Assembly: GCF_003217155.1 (NCBI RefSeq)
Contig: NZ_QJSU01000012.1
Span: 34,025-98,024, forward strand
Length of the DNA: 64,000 nucleotides
Source of the DNA: Psychrobacter fozii
Lineage (GTDB): Bacteria; Pseudomonadota; Gammaproteobacteria; Pseudomonadales; Moraxellaceae
Direction: 5' to 3'
Part shown: piece by piece, positions 44,237 to 53,955 of the stretch
Layout: each line of letters begins with the position of its first letter
How positions within the stretch are numbered: position 1 is the first letter of the stretch
The notes under the pieces: model-generated
Told to the model about the DNA's origin: nothing
Databases searched by the model: none
The model's input: only the letters and a program-made list of their open reading frames with translations
Program-made: the position numbers and the translations under genes

Positions 44237-45370
44237 CTATAAGCTTTGTACCGCTTTGCTTGCCGCGTCGATTGCACCAGCGACATAGCCAGAAAACGGC
44301 ACTGACCACTCACTACCGCAACCTGTTAGACAGTCCTGCCACTCGCCTGTCTTTGGTTTTGATAGCGGTGCTACAGCATGCTGACCTGCGCCACTCGCAT
44401 CAGCAGCCGTCGCGGTAAATACATCTTGAGACCAGTCTTTGATATATTCAGCCTTTGGTTTGTCTGCTTGCGCGCCAAATAGACGTACCATCTGCGCTCG
44501 GCAATGTGCTTTTAGCGCCATCTCTGAAACGCTTTGGCGTACCTTAACGGGAACACCAAAGAAACCAAACACCGCACCTTCGCCCTTTTCTGACGAGGCA
44601 TCGTGAATCTCAGTAAGCGGCCCTATCGCACTTCTTGCTGCACCCGAGAGACCGTTATCTCGCCAAAATGGTGAGTCATAAACTGCCACATACTTGGCAT
44701 GTGGTGCCATCCAAGTGGCTGTTTCTCGCCACTCTATCGCTAAATCTTGCGGTAAAGCAGGTTCAAATACGATGTTACTAACCGCCAACCGAGGTGGTAG
44801 CGCAAGTAATACATGCTGCGCTTGATAAGTGATTATTTGACCAGCATTGATATGTTCAGAGCCATACTCACTGTCTATTTTAATATGATGACCAGTCTTG
44901 GTTAAGCGTCTTACTGTCTGTCCCGTTACGATACGCTTGGCATCCAAGCGAGCGTATAAAGCATCAGTTAGCGCCGTCAGTCCACCCACGAGGCGCATAG
45001 ATGGTGGCGAGCTCTGATAACCTTGCGCACGAATAGGCAGCTCACTAGCACCACGTTCTACCATCATATCGCCCTCTTCGAACTGAGCGAAACGTGTCAA
45101 ATTTAATGTTTCAATAAGACTGCTCAGCTGCGGCTGATACTCTGGCCAAAACCACGACGGCCCTAAATCAAAGCCATCGTTTGATTTCTCACGATTAATA
45201 CTTTGACTGCTAGCATTCTGAGCTACTGATGATTTGGCAACAGTGATACGCCCGCCCAATCTATCACGAGCCTCTATCAACATATAGTCGATGCCTTTTT
45301 GTTCTAATAAGAAGGCAGCATACAATCCGCTTAATCCGCCACCGACGATCACCACTGGTACGTTTTGCAT
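44237..45370 (-). CDS. Flavin-containing amine oxidase
   Basis: This 377-residue FAD enzyme of the monoamine oxidase family has the N-terminal dinucleotide motif VVIVGGGLSGLYAAFLLEQK, the second motif EARDRLGGRI near residue 35 and the C-terminal FAD-contact segment FSGYVAGAIDAASKA. It is shorter than most family members (about 450 residues) but both FAD ends are present. AGGACGTATTTG precedes the ATG. It is translationally close to the downstream EamA transporter. The amine substrate cannot be inferred. Confidence 0.92.
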   Translation of the reverse strand: MQNVPVVIVGGGLSGLYAAFLLEQKGIDYMLIEARDRLGGRITVAKSSVAQNASSQSINREKSNDGFDLGPSWFWPEYQPQLSSLIETLNLTRFAQFEEGDMMVERGASELPIRAQGYQSSPPSMRLVGGLTALTDALYARLDAKRIVTGQTVRRLTKTGHHIKIDSEYGSEHINAGQIITYQAQHVLLALPPRLAVSNIVFEPALPQDLAIEWRETATWMAPHAKYVAVYDSPFWRDNGLSGAARSAIGPLTEIHDASSEKGEGAVFGFFGVPVKVRQSVSEMALKAHCRAQMVRLFGAQADKPKAEYIKDWSQDVFTATAADASGAGQHAVAPLSKPKTGEWQDCLTGCGSEWSVPFSGYVAGAIDAASKAVQSL

Positions 45371-45438
45371 ATCAAATACGTCCTATCTCATCAAGTACAT
45401 TTAATCAGGACTACTCGATCAAAATTGTTCGAGTGAAA

Positions 45439-45861
45439 CTACTCACCCAACAACTTAGTCAGCATCTCATCTATCTCAACCTTAAATTCTTTATCTTCAA
45501 TCTTATTTGCCGTGATTTTGGCATTTTGTAGACTTTGAATAGCCGCTTCTTTGTTACCTGTCTCAAGCTGTAGCACCGCCATAGAAAAAGCAATCGACGA
45601 CAGATGATCTTTCGAATTGATCGCCGTGGCTTTAGCTAGTGCTTTGTCATAAATGACCAGCGCTTCGTCCAAATCTTCTGTAAAGTCAGCAAGCGTTTCC
45701 CACTGCTCTGGATGATCTTTGTCTGTGTTTTCGTTATCCGTACAGACGGCTTTTAGCTCAGCATAAAACGCATCAAATTTTTCTTGATTACCGATACGGT
45801 CAGCCTCTAGTAACTCTTCTGCCAATTTATAAATAGATTTATATATTTTGGTATTAATCAT
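45439..45861 (-). CDS. Small TPR-like helical protein of unknown function
   Basis: This 140-residue cytoplasmic, acidic, all-helical protein has two stretches that read like tetratricopeptide helices (LDEALVIYDKALAKATAINS near residue 70 and QLETGNKEAAIQSLQNAKIT near 100). AAAAGGTTG precedes the ATG. It probably mediates protein-protein contacts. No specific partner is suggested by its neighbours. Confidence 0.75.
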   Translation of the reverse strand: MINTKIYKSIYKLAEELLEADRIGNQEKFDAFYAELKAVCTDNENTDKDHPEQWETLADFTEDLDEALVIYDKALAKATAINSKDHLSSIAFSMAVLQLETGNKEAAIQSLQNAKITANKIEDKEFKVEIDEMLTKLLGE

Positions 45862-45921
45862 TGCTTACAACCTTTTATTGACTTGGGGTATAGATTATTT
45901 GGTTAGGATTATAACGTAATT

Positions 45922-46095
45922 CTAGGGCGTGTCCTCATTTTAAAAATGGTGATAAAAATGAGATAAATTGCAGTCAAACAAAGAAAATAGCGCAGATAAT
46001 ATCGGGATATTAACCAGCTATTTAACGATGTTTGGCAAAATTTAGCCATTTTTAGCCCGTTTAGATATGATCAATTGAATTGAGGACACGCCCTA
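45922..46095. repeat. Family B repeat, 174 bases with 16-base perfect inverted ends
   Basis: The ends CTAGGGCGTGTCCTCA and TGAGGACACGCCCTAG are perfect inverted repeats and start in CTAG. The interior has no ORF. A deleted relative lies at 39275-39339, and a single related end (AGAGCGTGTCATCA) at 46877. This is MITE-like, most likely mobilised by a transposase from elsewhere in the genome. Confidence 0.8.
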
Positions 46096-46198
46096 GCGGC
46101 TCAGATGATTGCTACAGAAAAGGACACGATATTTATATGGCCGTTATTAAGATAACTATTAAGATTGCTATGAACCTTATTAGGGTTGCTATTCATAC

Positions 46199-46305
46199 TA
46201 TAGTCGATTCAATTTAAAAGTAGTACAAGGCAACCGAGTGTAGATGTATATTTGATACTTCAAGCGAGGTTAACGCTGTCATACTTTTATAGTGGAATGA
46301 CTATT
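46199..46305 (+). repeat. About 105-base interspersed repeat, family A copy 3
   Basis: The element runs from TATAGTCGATTCAATTTAAAAG to CTTTTATAGTGGAATGACTAT and contains CAAGGCAACCGAGTGTAGAT and TTCAAGCGAGGTTAACGCTG. It ends 5 bases before the stop of the metallopeptidase gene at 46310. Confidence 0.7.
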
Positions 46306-46309
46306 AGGG

Positions 46310-46798
46310 TTACAACTCTCGCCAGTGCAGCCAAAGCCGAGTATCTAGCTCAAACTGGTGATATTCGGGCTCCATATGGCAGCATAATTGATAAAACGCT
46401 TTGTTATGGTCATGCTCTTTAAAATGCGCCAACTCATGCACGACAATCATGCGCAAAAATTCAGGCGGCGCTTCTTGAAACAAGCTGGCCACCGTAATGC
46501 TGTTGTGCGATTTGAGCTTGCTGCCTTGTATGCGAGACTGGGTGGTATGAATACCTAGCGCATATTTGAGAACTTTTAACTTGCTGCTATAGCTGACATT
46601 CGATAGCTGTCCCACTTTGCGCATATACTGGTTTTTAATATCATTGATATACTGATAAAGAGCCTTATCACTTTTTATTTGGTGCTGAGTCGGATACTTT
46701 TTTTCTAAATAAGCACCCAAATTACCATCGCTAATGAGTAATGCCGCTTGGGTTTGAACTTGCTCAGAATAATGAGCGATGTACTTTAATTTGGTCAC
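46310..46798 (-). CDS. YgjP-like zinc metallopeptidase
   Basis: This 162-residue protein has the gluzincin-type motif VVHELAHFKEHDH near residue 125 and a further H near 140 (CCHMEPEY), as in the YgjP/WLM-like (DUF45) group. The start is a GTG at 46798 with AGGATAGGTTC upstream. It is shorter than typical YgjP (about 230 residues) at the N-terminus. A cytoplasmic protease role, possibly in DNA-protein or modification repair, is only by analogy with the SprT/WLM relatives. Confidence 0.85.
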   Translation of the reverse strand: MTKLKYIAHYSEQVQTQAALLISDGNLGAYLEKKYPTQHQIKSDKALYQYINDIKNQYMRKVGQLSNVSYSSKLKVLKYALGIHTTQSRIQGSKLKSHNSITVASLFQEAPPEFLRMIVVHELAHFKEHDHNKAFYQLCCHMEPEYHQFELDTRLWLHWREL

Positions 46799-46912
46799 GA
46801 ACCTATCCTTTACTGATGCATTACCACGTATCGACGCGGTCTAAATGAATTTTACCTTATATTGGTGCGCTTTATTAGAGCGTGTCATCATTTAGGTTGT
46901 GAGGCATAAACA

Positions 46913-46944
46913 AACCCCATAAGCTGAATTCAACTTATGGGGTT
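46913..46944. terminator. Terminator downstream of betT
   Basis: A perfect 11-base stem AACCCCATAAG / CTTATGGGGTT surrounds a 10-base loop, 50 bases after the end of the leftward betT gene. Confidence 0.7.
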
Positions 46945-46994
46945 ATTTCTTACAATATGTTTACTTAAATATTCAGGACGTGTTGATAAATCAA

Positions 46995-49040
46995 TTAACG
47001 CTCTAAATGTAGATACTGTAAATGACGCTCATACTGATTTAAGATATCGACCAATACTTGCTCTTTAGAGTAGCCAACCAAGTCATACTCTTGCGAGCCT
47101 TCGCTTAAGAACACTTCGGCACGATAATAGTACTCTGCATTCTTAGTTGAGGTACTCAATGTAAAGTTAGGACGCTCAGCTTTAATCAAGTTAACTTCAT
47201 AAATAAAGTCATCTTCATCGCCATGTCCAACTCGCAATTTTAGACCATCTATTTGACCGCTACTCTCATCCATGCCTTCGTCTATATCTTGTCCGATATG
47301 TGCAGGGTTACGGATATCCAAAGATGTTTTTAGACCGCCTGCCGCAAACTCTTTTTCAACTTCCGTCATGGCAGGTCTGACCACATTTTGTAAGAACTGT
47401 TCCACTTGTGCATGTTTAGGGAAACTGACAATACGTTGCAAGCGTGCTTTCCAGCTCTTACCACTATCTAGCACGTTAGCTGTACCAATCGTACTGGCCT
47501 TACGTTTATTGCCTTCTTCTTTTAATGATCTCCACATCGATACCATATAGAGCACTAGAATGAGCGAGAATGGCAAACCTGCAATCACAGAGACTGACTG
47601 CAATGAAGCAAAACCACCGGCAAATAATAGTCCTAAGGTGATAAAGCCTGTTGCCGCTGCCCAAAACAAGCGTAACCAAACAGGGGCATCTGTGTCATTG
47701 GTCATGCCTCTTGAGCTCAAGTTCGCGAGTACTAACGCGCCTGAATCTGCTGAGGTCACAAAAAAGATAAGTCCAATAATCACACCAGCGAATGATAAAA
47801 TATCGCTGTAGGGAAAGTGTTCAAACAGAGCAAACATGCCCATCGCTGCATCATTAACAGCGATTTCGCCCAGTTCAGTGGCACCATTGGCAACCAAGTC
47901 TATCGCTGAATTACCAAAGATAGAGAACCAAGCAAAGATGAAGCCAAGCGGGATAAACATCACGCCAAAGACAAACTCACGCAAGGTACGACCACGACTA
48001 ATACGTGCGATAAATAATCCTACAAACGGTGCCCAAGCGACCCACCATGCCCAGAAAAATATCGTCCAACCTGATTTCCAGTCGGCACCAGCTTGACCAT
48101 CATAAGCATAAACATCAAAGGTTTTGAAAATAATGGTTTGGAAATACTGTCCGATATTTTGAGTAAAGGTATTGAGCAAATAGACCGTATTACCCATTAC
48201 TAATATCGCAATCAATAGCAATATAGACGATAGCATGTTGAATTCAGAGAGACGGCGTACGCCTTTCTCAACACCCGTCATCGCAGAGACAGCTGCCGCC
48301 GCAACAACACAGACAATAATAATTGTCTGAACAGTTTTGCTCGATTCGATACCGAAGACATGAGTCAAGCCAGCATTGGCCTGCAATACCCCAATACCCA
48401 AACTGGTGGCGATACCCATCAAGGTACAAACAACACCAAAGGTATCAATACCATCACCAAGCCAGCCTTTGATGAGTCGTTCACCAAAGATAGGCGTCAA
48501 CGGCGAACGTAGCGCCAATGGCATGTTTTTACGATAAGCAAAGTATGCCAATGCCATACCGATCAAGGCATAGATACCCCAGCCATGTAGCCCCCAATGT
48601 AAAAAGGTCTGCGCAAGTGCTTCGCGCATGGCCTCGGCACTGGCAGGTTCTAAACCAGTATGCGGTGTCAAATAATGCATCAAAGGCTCAGAGGCACCAA
48701 AGAACAATAAATCAATACCGATACCAGCGGAGAACAGCATCGCCGCCCATGCTAGGAAAGGAAACTGTGCTTTTTCGTGGTCTTGCCCAAGCTTGATATC
48801 ACCGTACTTGGAGAAACCAACAAACAAGGAAAATATACTGTAAGCGGCAACCACCAGCATGTAATACCAGCCAAAGCTCTCTGATATCCATGACATACTC
48901 GAACTTAACAATGTCTCACTATAAGTTGGAAACGCAATCGTCCAAATTATCAATAAAATAGAAATAATAGCTGAGCCTAAAAAAACCGTCTTATTTAGAG
49001 TCAGGGGTTTTGCCGCATCCTTTGATGGCGAGCTGTACAT
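46995..49040 (-). CDS. betT: BCCT family choline/betaine transporter BetT
   Basis: This 681-residue inner-membrane transporter has twelve helices and the BCCT signature WAWWVAWAPFVGLFIARISR near residue 340. A hydrophilic C-terminal tail of about 170 residues (from residue about 510) is typical of BetT-type, osmotically regulated choline importers. The ATG at 49040 (MYSSPSKDAAKP) follows GAGGTCTTTT; an in-frame TTG at 49052 lies in the ribosome-binding site itself. It lies downstream of betA and betB on the same strand, so uptake of choline and its oxidation to glycine betaine are encoded together. Confidence 0.93.
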   Translation of the reverse strand: MYSSPSKDAAKPLTLNKTVFLGSAIISILLIIWTIAFPTYSETLLSSSMSWISESFGWYYMLVVAAYSIFSLFVGFSKYGDIKLGQDHEKAQFPFLAWAAMLFSAGIGIDLLFFGASEPLMHYLTPHTGLEPASAEAMREALAQTFLHWGLHGWGIYALIGMALAYFAYRKNMPLALRSPLTPIFGERLIKGWLGDGIDTFGVVCTLMGIATSLGIGVLQANAGLTHVFGIESSKTVQTIIIVCVVAAAAVSAMTGVEKGVRRLSEFNMLSSILLLIAILVMGNTVYLLNTFTQNIGQYFQTIIFKTFDVYAYDGQAGADWKSGWTIFFWAWWVAWAPFVGLFIARISRGRTLREFVFGVMFIPLGFIFAWFSIFGNSAIDLVANGATELGEIAVNDAAMGMFALFEHFPYSDILSFAGVIIGLIFFVTSADSGALVLANLSSRGMTNDTDAPVWLRLFWAAATGFITLGLLFAGGFASLQSVSVIAGLPFSLILVLYMVSMWRSLKEEGNKRKASTIGTANVLDSGKSWKARLQRIVSFPKHAQVEQFLQNVVRPAMTEVEKEFAAGGLKTSLDIRNPAHIGQDIDEGMDESSGQIDGLKLRVGHGDEDDFIYEVNLIKAERPNFTLSTSTKNAEYYYRAEVFLSEGSQEYDLVGYSKEQVLVDILNQYERHLQYLHLER

Positions 49041-49078
49041 AAAAGACCTCAATAGGTAAATTAAACAGGGTCTGATAT

Positions 49079-49135
49079 TGCTTTGTCCGTCATAATCTTA
49101 TGACTGATAGTCATAAGATTATGACGGACAAAGCA
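49079..49135. repeat. 27-base perfect inverted repeat between betA and betT
   Basis: The left arm is TGCTTTGTCCGTCATAAT plus CTTATGACT, the loop is GAT, and the right arm is its exact complement. The hairpin lies 39 bases upstream of the betT start and lacks a T run, so it does not look like an ordinary terminator. It could be an attenuator, an mRNA-stability hairpin or the footprint of a mobile element. Confidence 0.85.
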
Positions 49136-49274
49136 GTACCAATAAATAAAGATTTGCTACTTAAGTAATGATCATTTCAGTAATTGCTACTTCAATAATT
49201 AGCACTTAAGCAACAAGGTAAGTTATTAAAAAACCAATCTTAATCGTATTCATTTTCTAAAACAGTAGAGGGGA

Positions 49275-49302
49275 TAAAAAAGACCTTTATAAAAAGGCCT
49301 TC
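49275..49302 (-). terminator. Terminator of betA
   Basis: On the minus strand AGGCCTTTTTATAAAGGTCT forms a short stem with one mismatch and is followed by TTTTTT, about 85 bases after the betA stop. Its presence implies betT has its own promoter or depends on readthrough. Confidence 0.65.
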
Positions 49303-49385
49303 TTATCAATATTATTCATAAACGCTATGTCATGTAGCTATTTTATATCGCTATGTAGACAGTCGTCTATTTATTCATGCTTAAT

Positions 49386-51083
49386 TTAAACAGAACCATA
49401 AGCCCGCATCGGCTCAGCTCTCAATGGCGCACCATTAGCAGTAAAGTAATCTACTGTCGAACGTGGTAACTGCACACCGCGCATCTTATCGACGATTTTT
49501 TCTGCCAACATAATGGTAGTCGCGTTGAGATTACCACTGATGATGTTGGGCATGATAGAGGCATCAACGACGCGTAAGCCATCAATACCATGTACCAGTC
49601 CTTCGCCATTGACGACCGAATCATTGTCTTCGCCCATCGCACAAGTACAAGATGGATGATAGGCCGTCTCACTGTGATTACGGACATACTCGTCTAACTG
49701 CGCGTCGGTCACTAGATCATCGGTTGGTGCAATCGAGCGACCACGATAAGGGTCAAGCGCTGGCTGATGCATAATCTCACGAGTGATACGCATAGCAGCA
49801 CGGAACTCTTGCCAGTCTTGATCATGAGACATGTAGTTAAACAAGATACTTGGATGAGCGCTTGGATCTTTCGATGTCAGTTTGACACGACCTCGACTTG
49901 GCGAGCGTAATGAGCCCACGTGCGCTTGGAAGCTATGAGACTTCACTGCACTACGACCATCATAACGTACCGCTAGTGGCAAGAAGTGATACTGAATATT
50001 AGGGTGCGTGAATTTTTCATCGGTACGAATAAAGCCACCACCTTCGAACTGATTTGACGCGCCAAGACCCGTACCGTTGAATAACCACTCAGCACCGATG
50101 GCTGGCTTGTTCCACCATTTATTGGCAGGTGCAATCGACACTGGTAGCTTACATTCGTACTGCATATACAGCTCTAAATGATCTTGCAGATTATTACCAA
50201 CACCCGGCAAATCTATAATTTCATTGACACCCAAATCCTTTAGCCATTGACCAGGGCCAATACCAGAACGCTGCAATAATTGTGGCGAAGCAATCGCACC
50301 AGAAGAGACTATCACTTCACGAGAGGCATGAAAGTTTTTGGTTTGACCTTGATGCTCGACTTTGACACCAATAGCACGCTTACCATCAAACAAGATTACA
50401 TCAGTCAATGCACCCGTCAAAATCGTAATATTACTGCGCGGTTTGGCACGGTCCAGATAACCACGAGCCGTTGAAGCGCGGCGACCATTAGGCGTCACGA
50501 AACGATCCATTGGCCCAAAGCCTTCTTGCTGATAGCCATTTAAATCGTCGGTACTTGGATAGCCAGCTTGCACGCCCGCTTCAATCATCGCCTGAAACAA
50601 TGGATTGACCCCTGGTTTTGAGGTCGTCATCTCAACAGGACCACCTACACCATGATAGTCATTCTCGCCAGCATCGCGGTTTTCTAACTTTTTAAAATAA
50701 GGTAGGCAATCCAGATACGTCCAATCTTCTAGGCCTTTAATCTTAGACCAATCATCAAAATCCAATGCGTTACCACGGATATAACACATACCGTTAATCA
50801 GTGACGAGCCGCCAAGTCCTTTACCGCGACCGCAGTCCATAACGCGGTTATTCATATACGGCTCAGGATCGGTTTTGTAGCCCCAGTTATAGGTTGTTCC
50901 TTGCAACGGCATGGCGAGCGCTGCTGGCATCTGCGTACGAAAATCTAAGCGATGGTCTGGACGACCCGCTTCTAGTAGCAGCACCTTAATGTTGGCATCT
51001 TCGGTCAAACGCGTGGCCAGCACGTTGCCTGCTGATCCTGCGCCAACGATGATGTAGTCATACTCAGGTGTGGTTGATGTCAT
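49386..51083 (-). CDS. betA: Choline dehydrogenase BetA
   Basis: This 565-residue GMC-family flavoprotein oxidises choline to betaine aldehyde at the membrane. It shows the FAD motif [19 protein letters not shown] near residue 8, the GMC signature [20 protein letters not shown] near 80, a second signature [16 protein letters not shown] near 268, and HPSCTCAMG near 470 with the catalytic histidine. The ATG at 51083 follows GGAGCG; the ATG at 51095 overlaps that site. It is 126 bases downstream of betB on the same strand. Confidence 0.96.
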   Translation of the reverse strand: MTSTTPEYDYIIVGAGSAGNVLATRLTEDANIKVLLLEAGRPDHRLDFRTQMPAALAMPLQGTTYNWGYKTDPEPYMNNRVMDCGRGKGLGGSSLINGMCYIRGNALDFDDWSKIKGLEDWTYLDCLPYFKKLENRDAGENDYHGVGGPVEMTTSKPGVNPLFQAMIEAGVQAGYPSTDDLNGYQQEGFGPMDRFVTPNGRRASTARGYLDRAKPRSNITILTGALTDVILFDGKRAIGVKVEHQGQTKNFHASREVIVSSGAIASPQLLQRSGIGPGQWLKDLGVNEIIDLPGVGNNLQDHLELYMQYECKLPVSIAPANKWWNKPAIGAEWLFNGTGLGASNQFEGGGFIRTDEKFTHPNIQYHFLPLAVRYDGRSAVKSHSFQAHVGSLRSPSRGRVKLTSKDPSAHPSILFNYMSHDQDWQEFRAAMRITREIMHQPALDPYRGRSIAPTDDLVTDAQLDEYVRNHSETAYHPSCTCAMGEDNDSVVNGEGLVHGIDGLRVVDASIMPNIISGNLNATTIMLAEKIVDKMRGVQLPRSTVDYFTANGAPLRAEPMRAYGSV

Positions 51084-51209
51084 AAAACGCTCCATAATAT
51101 TGAAAAATAAATCATTTACTATCAGTAAAGTCGAACAAAAAACAAATTAGCTCTACTGAACTACTTTACTGATTAAAAAACTGATCAAAAACTTTCTCAA
51201 TAAAAGTAA

Positions 51210-52724
51210 TTAAAAGACTGATTCAAACTTACCCAACTCTACTTGGATAGATTTGGTCTGCGTATAATGCTCAAGGGCCTCAATGCCATTTTCGCGGCCA
51301 ACACCTGAATGCTTGTAACCGCCGACTGGCATTTGAGCGGCTGACTCGCCCCATGTATTTAACCAGCAGATACCTGCTTCAATTTGAGCGATTACTCGAT
51401 GTGCTCGGGTCAAGTCAGCAGTCACGACGCCAGCTGCCAATCCATATTCGGTATCATTGGCACGGCGAATAACTTCTTCTTCAGTCTCATAAGTCAATAT
51501 CGACATCACTGGGCCAAAGATTTCTTCACGTACGATAGTCATCTCATCGGTGCAGTCAGTGAATACAGTCGGGGCAACGAATGCGCCATTTGCCAATTCG
51601 CCTGTTGTCACACGGTCACCACCTGTTAGCAAGCGTGCACCGCTAGCTTTACCTTGCTCGATATAGCCAAGCACTCTTTCCATATGTGGGAAGCTGACTA
51701 GTGGGCCCATGTTGATATTTTCATCCATTGGATCACCCAACTTAATACGCTCAACACGCGTCAAAATCGCTTGCTCAAACTTAGTTTGCATCGCTTTAGG
51801 AATAAACACACGCGTACCATTGGTACATACCTGACCACTGCTATAGAAGTTCGCCATCATCGCGATATCCGCCGCCGTATCGATATCTGCATCATCAAAT
51901 ATGATTAATGGCGACTTGCCACCAAGCTCTAAAGTTACGTCTTTTAGAGATGAGCTTGCCGCACTCGACATGACTTTTTTACCCGTCGGTACGCCACCGG
52001 TAAACGAGACTTTGGCGATATCAGGATGCTGGGTTAAGGCCTCACCCACTTTATAATTGCCTTGCACGACGTTGAATACGCCATCTGGTAAACCTGCTTC
52101 TGTCAAAATTTCTGCCAGTTTTAACGCGGTCAACGGTGTCACTTCTGACGGCTTAAAGATCATCGCATTACCAGCGGCTAGTGCTGGTGCTGCCTTCCAC
52201 ATCGCGATTTGAATCGGATAATTCCATGCACCAATACCAGCGACCACGCCAAGTGGCTCACGGCGAGTATAGACAAAGCTGGTATCACGCAATGGAATCT
52301 GACGACCCTCTATCATCGGTGCAAGACCTGCATAGTACTCAACCACGTCAGCACCCGTAACGATATCGACATACTTGGTTTCAGAATACGCTTTACCTGT
52401 GTCTTTCGTTTCGAGCAATGCCAACACATCGTTGCGGTCGCGCAATATCTCAACGGCCTTTGATAAGATTCGACCACGCTCAACCGCTGTCAATGCTGCC
52501 CAAACTTTTTGACCTTTTTGCGCGGCTTTAACGGCTTCATCAATTTGCTCGTTACTCGTTTGCTGAATCGTCGCCAGCACTTCACCAGTCGCTGGATTGA
52601 TATCTTCAAAAGTCGTCAGCGTTTCATCTACCGCCAAGTAACGACCATTGATATAAGCAGTTTGTATTTGTTCTAAGTCGATAATGTCTGTTAAGTTATT
52701 TGAGTTTGTATGAGTAGCTGTCAT
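51210..52724 (-). CDS. betB: Betaine aldehyde dehydrogenase BetB
   Basis: This 504-residue NAD(P)-dependent aldehyde dehydrogenase converts betaine aldehyde to glycine betaine. The catalytic elements are [19 protein letters not shown] near residue 270 and the cysteine in [13 protein letters not shown] near 302; [20 protein letters not shown] near 170 is typical of BetB. AAGGAGCACTCC precedes the ATG. It is the first gene of the betB-betA-betT set. Upstream lie four 18-base tandem repeats (52815-52883). No betI lies next to it, since the adjacent TetR gene belongs with the SMR gene. Confidence 0.95.
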   Translation of the reverse strand: MTATHTNSNNLTDIIDLEQIQTAYINGRYLAVDETLTTFEDINPATGEVLATIQQTSNEQIDEAVKAAQKGQKVWAALTAVERGRILSKAVEILRDRNDVLALLETKDTGKAYSETKYVDIVTGADVVEYYAGLAPMIEGRQIPLRDTSFVYTRREPLGVVAGIGAWNYPIQIAMWKAAPALAAGNAMIFKPSEVTPLTALKLAEILTEAGLPDGVFNVVQGNYKVGEALTQHPDIAKVSFTGGVPTGKKVMSSAASSSLKDVTLELGGKSPLIIFDDADIDTAADIAMMANFYSSGQVCTNGTRVFIPKAMQTKFEQAILTRVERIKLGDPMDENINMGPLVSFPHMERVLGYIEQGKASGARLLTGGDRVTTGELANGAFVAPTVFTDCTDEMTIVREEIFGPVMSILTYETEEEVIRRANDTEYGLAAGVVTADLTRAHRVIAQIEAGICWLNTWGESAAQMPVGGYKHSGVGRENGIEALEHYTQTKSIQVELGKFESVF

Positions 52725-52814
52725 GGAGTGCTCCTTACGACGACTGGTACAAGCGCTATAAAATTACGCCTACCGAATAATTTCGTCATGGTTTCAGTTT
52801 TAAAAATAAAAGTT

Positions 52815-52883
52815 GCATCGTTATATGATGAAAAGTCGTTATGTAGTTAAAAGTCGTTATGTGACTAAGAATCGTTATGTTCT
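52815..52883. repeat. Four 18-base-spaced direct repeats upstream of betB
   Basis: TCGTTAT occurs at 52818, 52836, 52854 and 52872, exactly 18 bases apart, within a longer repeated unit (AAAGTCGTTATGTnnnTAA in the middle copies). The array lies about 95-160 bases upstream of the betB ATG. It may be a small VNTR or a set of regulator sites. Confidence 0.8.
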
Positions 52884-52931
52884 TTAATAAATTTTTGGGT
52901 GCGGCACTTTAATTAACGTGCTACATCATGC

Positions 52932-53507
52932 TTATGAATCAAAGCCACGTTGCGTCATTTTTATTAGACGCTCACGTAGCGATTTCTTATCCGAGATATT
53001 GATACCTGAAAAGTCAGAAAGCCAAATCCCATCAGCGACTAAACGCACTATACATAGTGTCTCATTATTATCGGTTGCTTCATGCTTTTGTAATTGCTCA
53101 TTTGACCACTTGGCCCACAATTCACGCAGCTCACTATCGCCTAGCATCAATACATATAGCGTCGCTTGACTGTCAAACTCTTCCTGCCCTTTTTCGCCTA
53201 GACTGATGGTGGCATCTATATAAGCACGGGTAAAAGAGCCATAACGCACTGGATCTTTCGCCATTGCGCTATCTACCTCTGCCTCAAACTTCGCCATCGC
53301 ATCATGAAACACTTCAAGAATGAGCGCGTTTTTAGTGGCGAAATGGTGCATGATGCCGCCTTTGGTCACCCCAACCGCATCTGCCACGGCTTGGAAAGTG
53401 ACTTTCGACAACCCTTGCTCTAGCGTTATTCGTGCGGCCTGATCGAGCAGCGCGCGACGAATAACTTCTGGTTGTTTTTTACGTTTATGAGCGTTTTCAA
53501 TTTCCAT
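52932..53507 (-). CDS. TetR family repressor, partner of the SMR efflux gene
   Basis: This 191-residue regulator has an N-terminal TetR helix-turn-helix (VTFQAVADAVGVTKGGIMHHFATK, residues about 35-58, given in part) and a C-terminal domain with the LMLGDSELRELWAKWSNEQL segment common in TetR proteins that accompany small-multidrug-resistance genes. It begins 1 base after the SMR stop, so the two form an operon, and a TetR-type dyad (53938-53955) lies upstream of the SMR gene. It does not read like BetI (whose helix-turn-helix has SNGIISHYFQDK), although betB lies 207 bases downstream. Confidence 0.9.
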   Translation of the reverse strand: MEIENAHKRKKQPEVIRRALLDQAARITLEQGLSKVTFQAVADAVGVTKGGIMHHFATKNALILEVFHDAMAKFEAEVDSAMAKDPVRYGSFTRAYIDATISLGEKGQEEFDSQATLYVLMLGDSELRELWAKWSNEQLQKHEATDNNETLCIVRLVADGIWLSDFSGINISDKKSLRERLIKMTQRGFDS

Positions 53508-53508
53508 A

Positions 53509-53853
53509 TCAGTGCACCACAGAATTAGAGAGTAAATTCATCACCATCACACCGCCTACAATCATAGCAATACCAACCACTGCCGCTGTATCAAGGCTTT
53601 GCTTAAAAAACACCAAGCCAACGAGCGATGTCAATACGATTCCGAGTCCGCCCCATAGCGCATAGGCAATACCAAGCGGTATAGTCTTCAGGGTCTGCGT
53701 CAACAAGTAAAATGAGATGACATAAAGCAAACCCATAATGAGCGTCGGTACCAAACGCGTGAACTGCTCTGACTTCATTAAGAAGGTAGTGCCGATCACT
53801 TCACAAATGATGGCAATGGCTAAATAACCATAAGCAATAGTGGTAGGACTCAT
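53509..53853 (-). CDS. Small multidrug resistance (SMR) family efflux protein
   Basis: This 114-residue, four-helix inner-membrane protein has the essential membrane glutamate in AIICEVIGTTFLMKS (residue about 14) and the SMR segments TIPLGIAYALWGGLGIV and VVGIAMIVGGVMVMN. It exports cationic compounds such as quaternary ammonium ions in exchange for protons in known relatives. The ATG at 53853 is preferred over 53862 because AAAAAGG sits the right distance before it. It is followed by its TetR regulator. Adjacency to choline oxidation genes suggests quaternary amines as substrates. Confidence 0.93.
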   Translation of the reverse strand: MSPTTIAYGYLAIAIICEVIGTTFLMKSEQFTRLVPTLIMGLLYVISFYLLTQTLKTIPLGIAYALWGGLGIVLTSLVGLVFFKQSLDTAAVVGIAMIVGGVMVMNLLSNSVVH

Positions 53854-53937
53854 ATTTAACATACCTTTTTCGAATCAAGCATATTTCTCGATTCAGTATC
53901 AATTAGTCATAATAAATTGTTTGAGCATGTATTAAAG

Positions 53938-53955
53938 ATACCGTACGGTCGGTAT
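53938..53955. promoter_or_regulatory. TetR-type operator upstream of the SMR gene
   Basis: ATACCGTACGGTCGGTAT contains the arms ATACCG and CGGTAT around an inner ACCGTACGGT palindrome, the usual shape of a TetR-family operator. It lies 83 bases before the SMR ATG, where binding would block its promoter. Confidence 0.75.

Noticed and set aside
35187..52883. CRISPR arrays at the tandem repeats (35187-35261 and 52815-52883)
   Set aside because: The units are 15-18 bases with no distinct repeats and spacers, and no cas genes are present.
52932..53507. betI, repressor of the choline operon
   Set aside because: The gene is coupled to an SMR efflux gene and its helix-turn-helix does not match my recollection of BetI.
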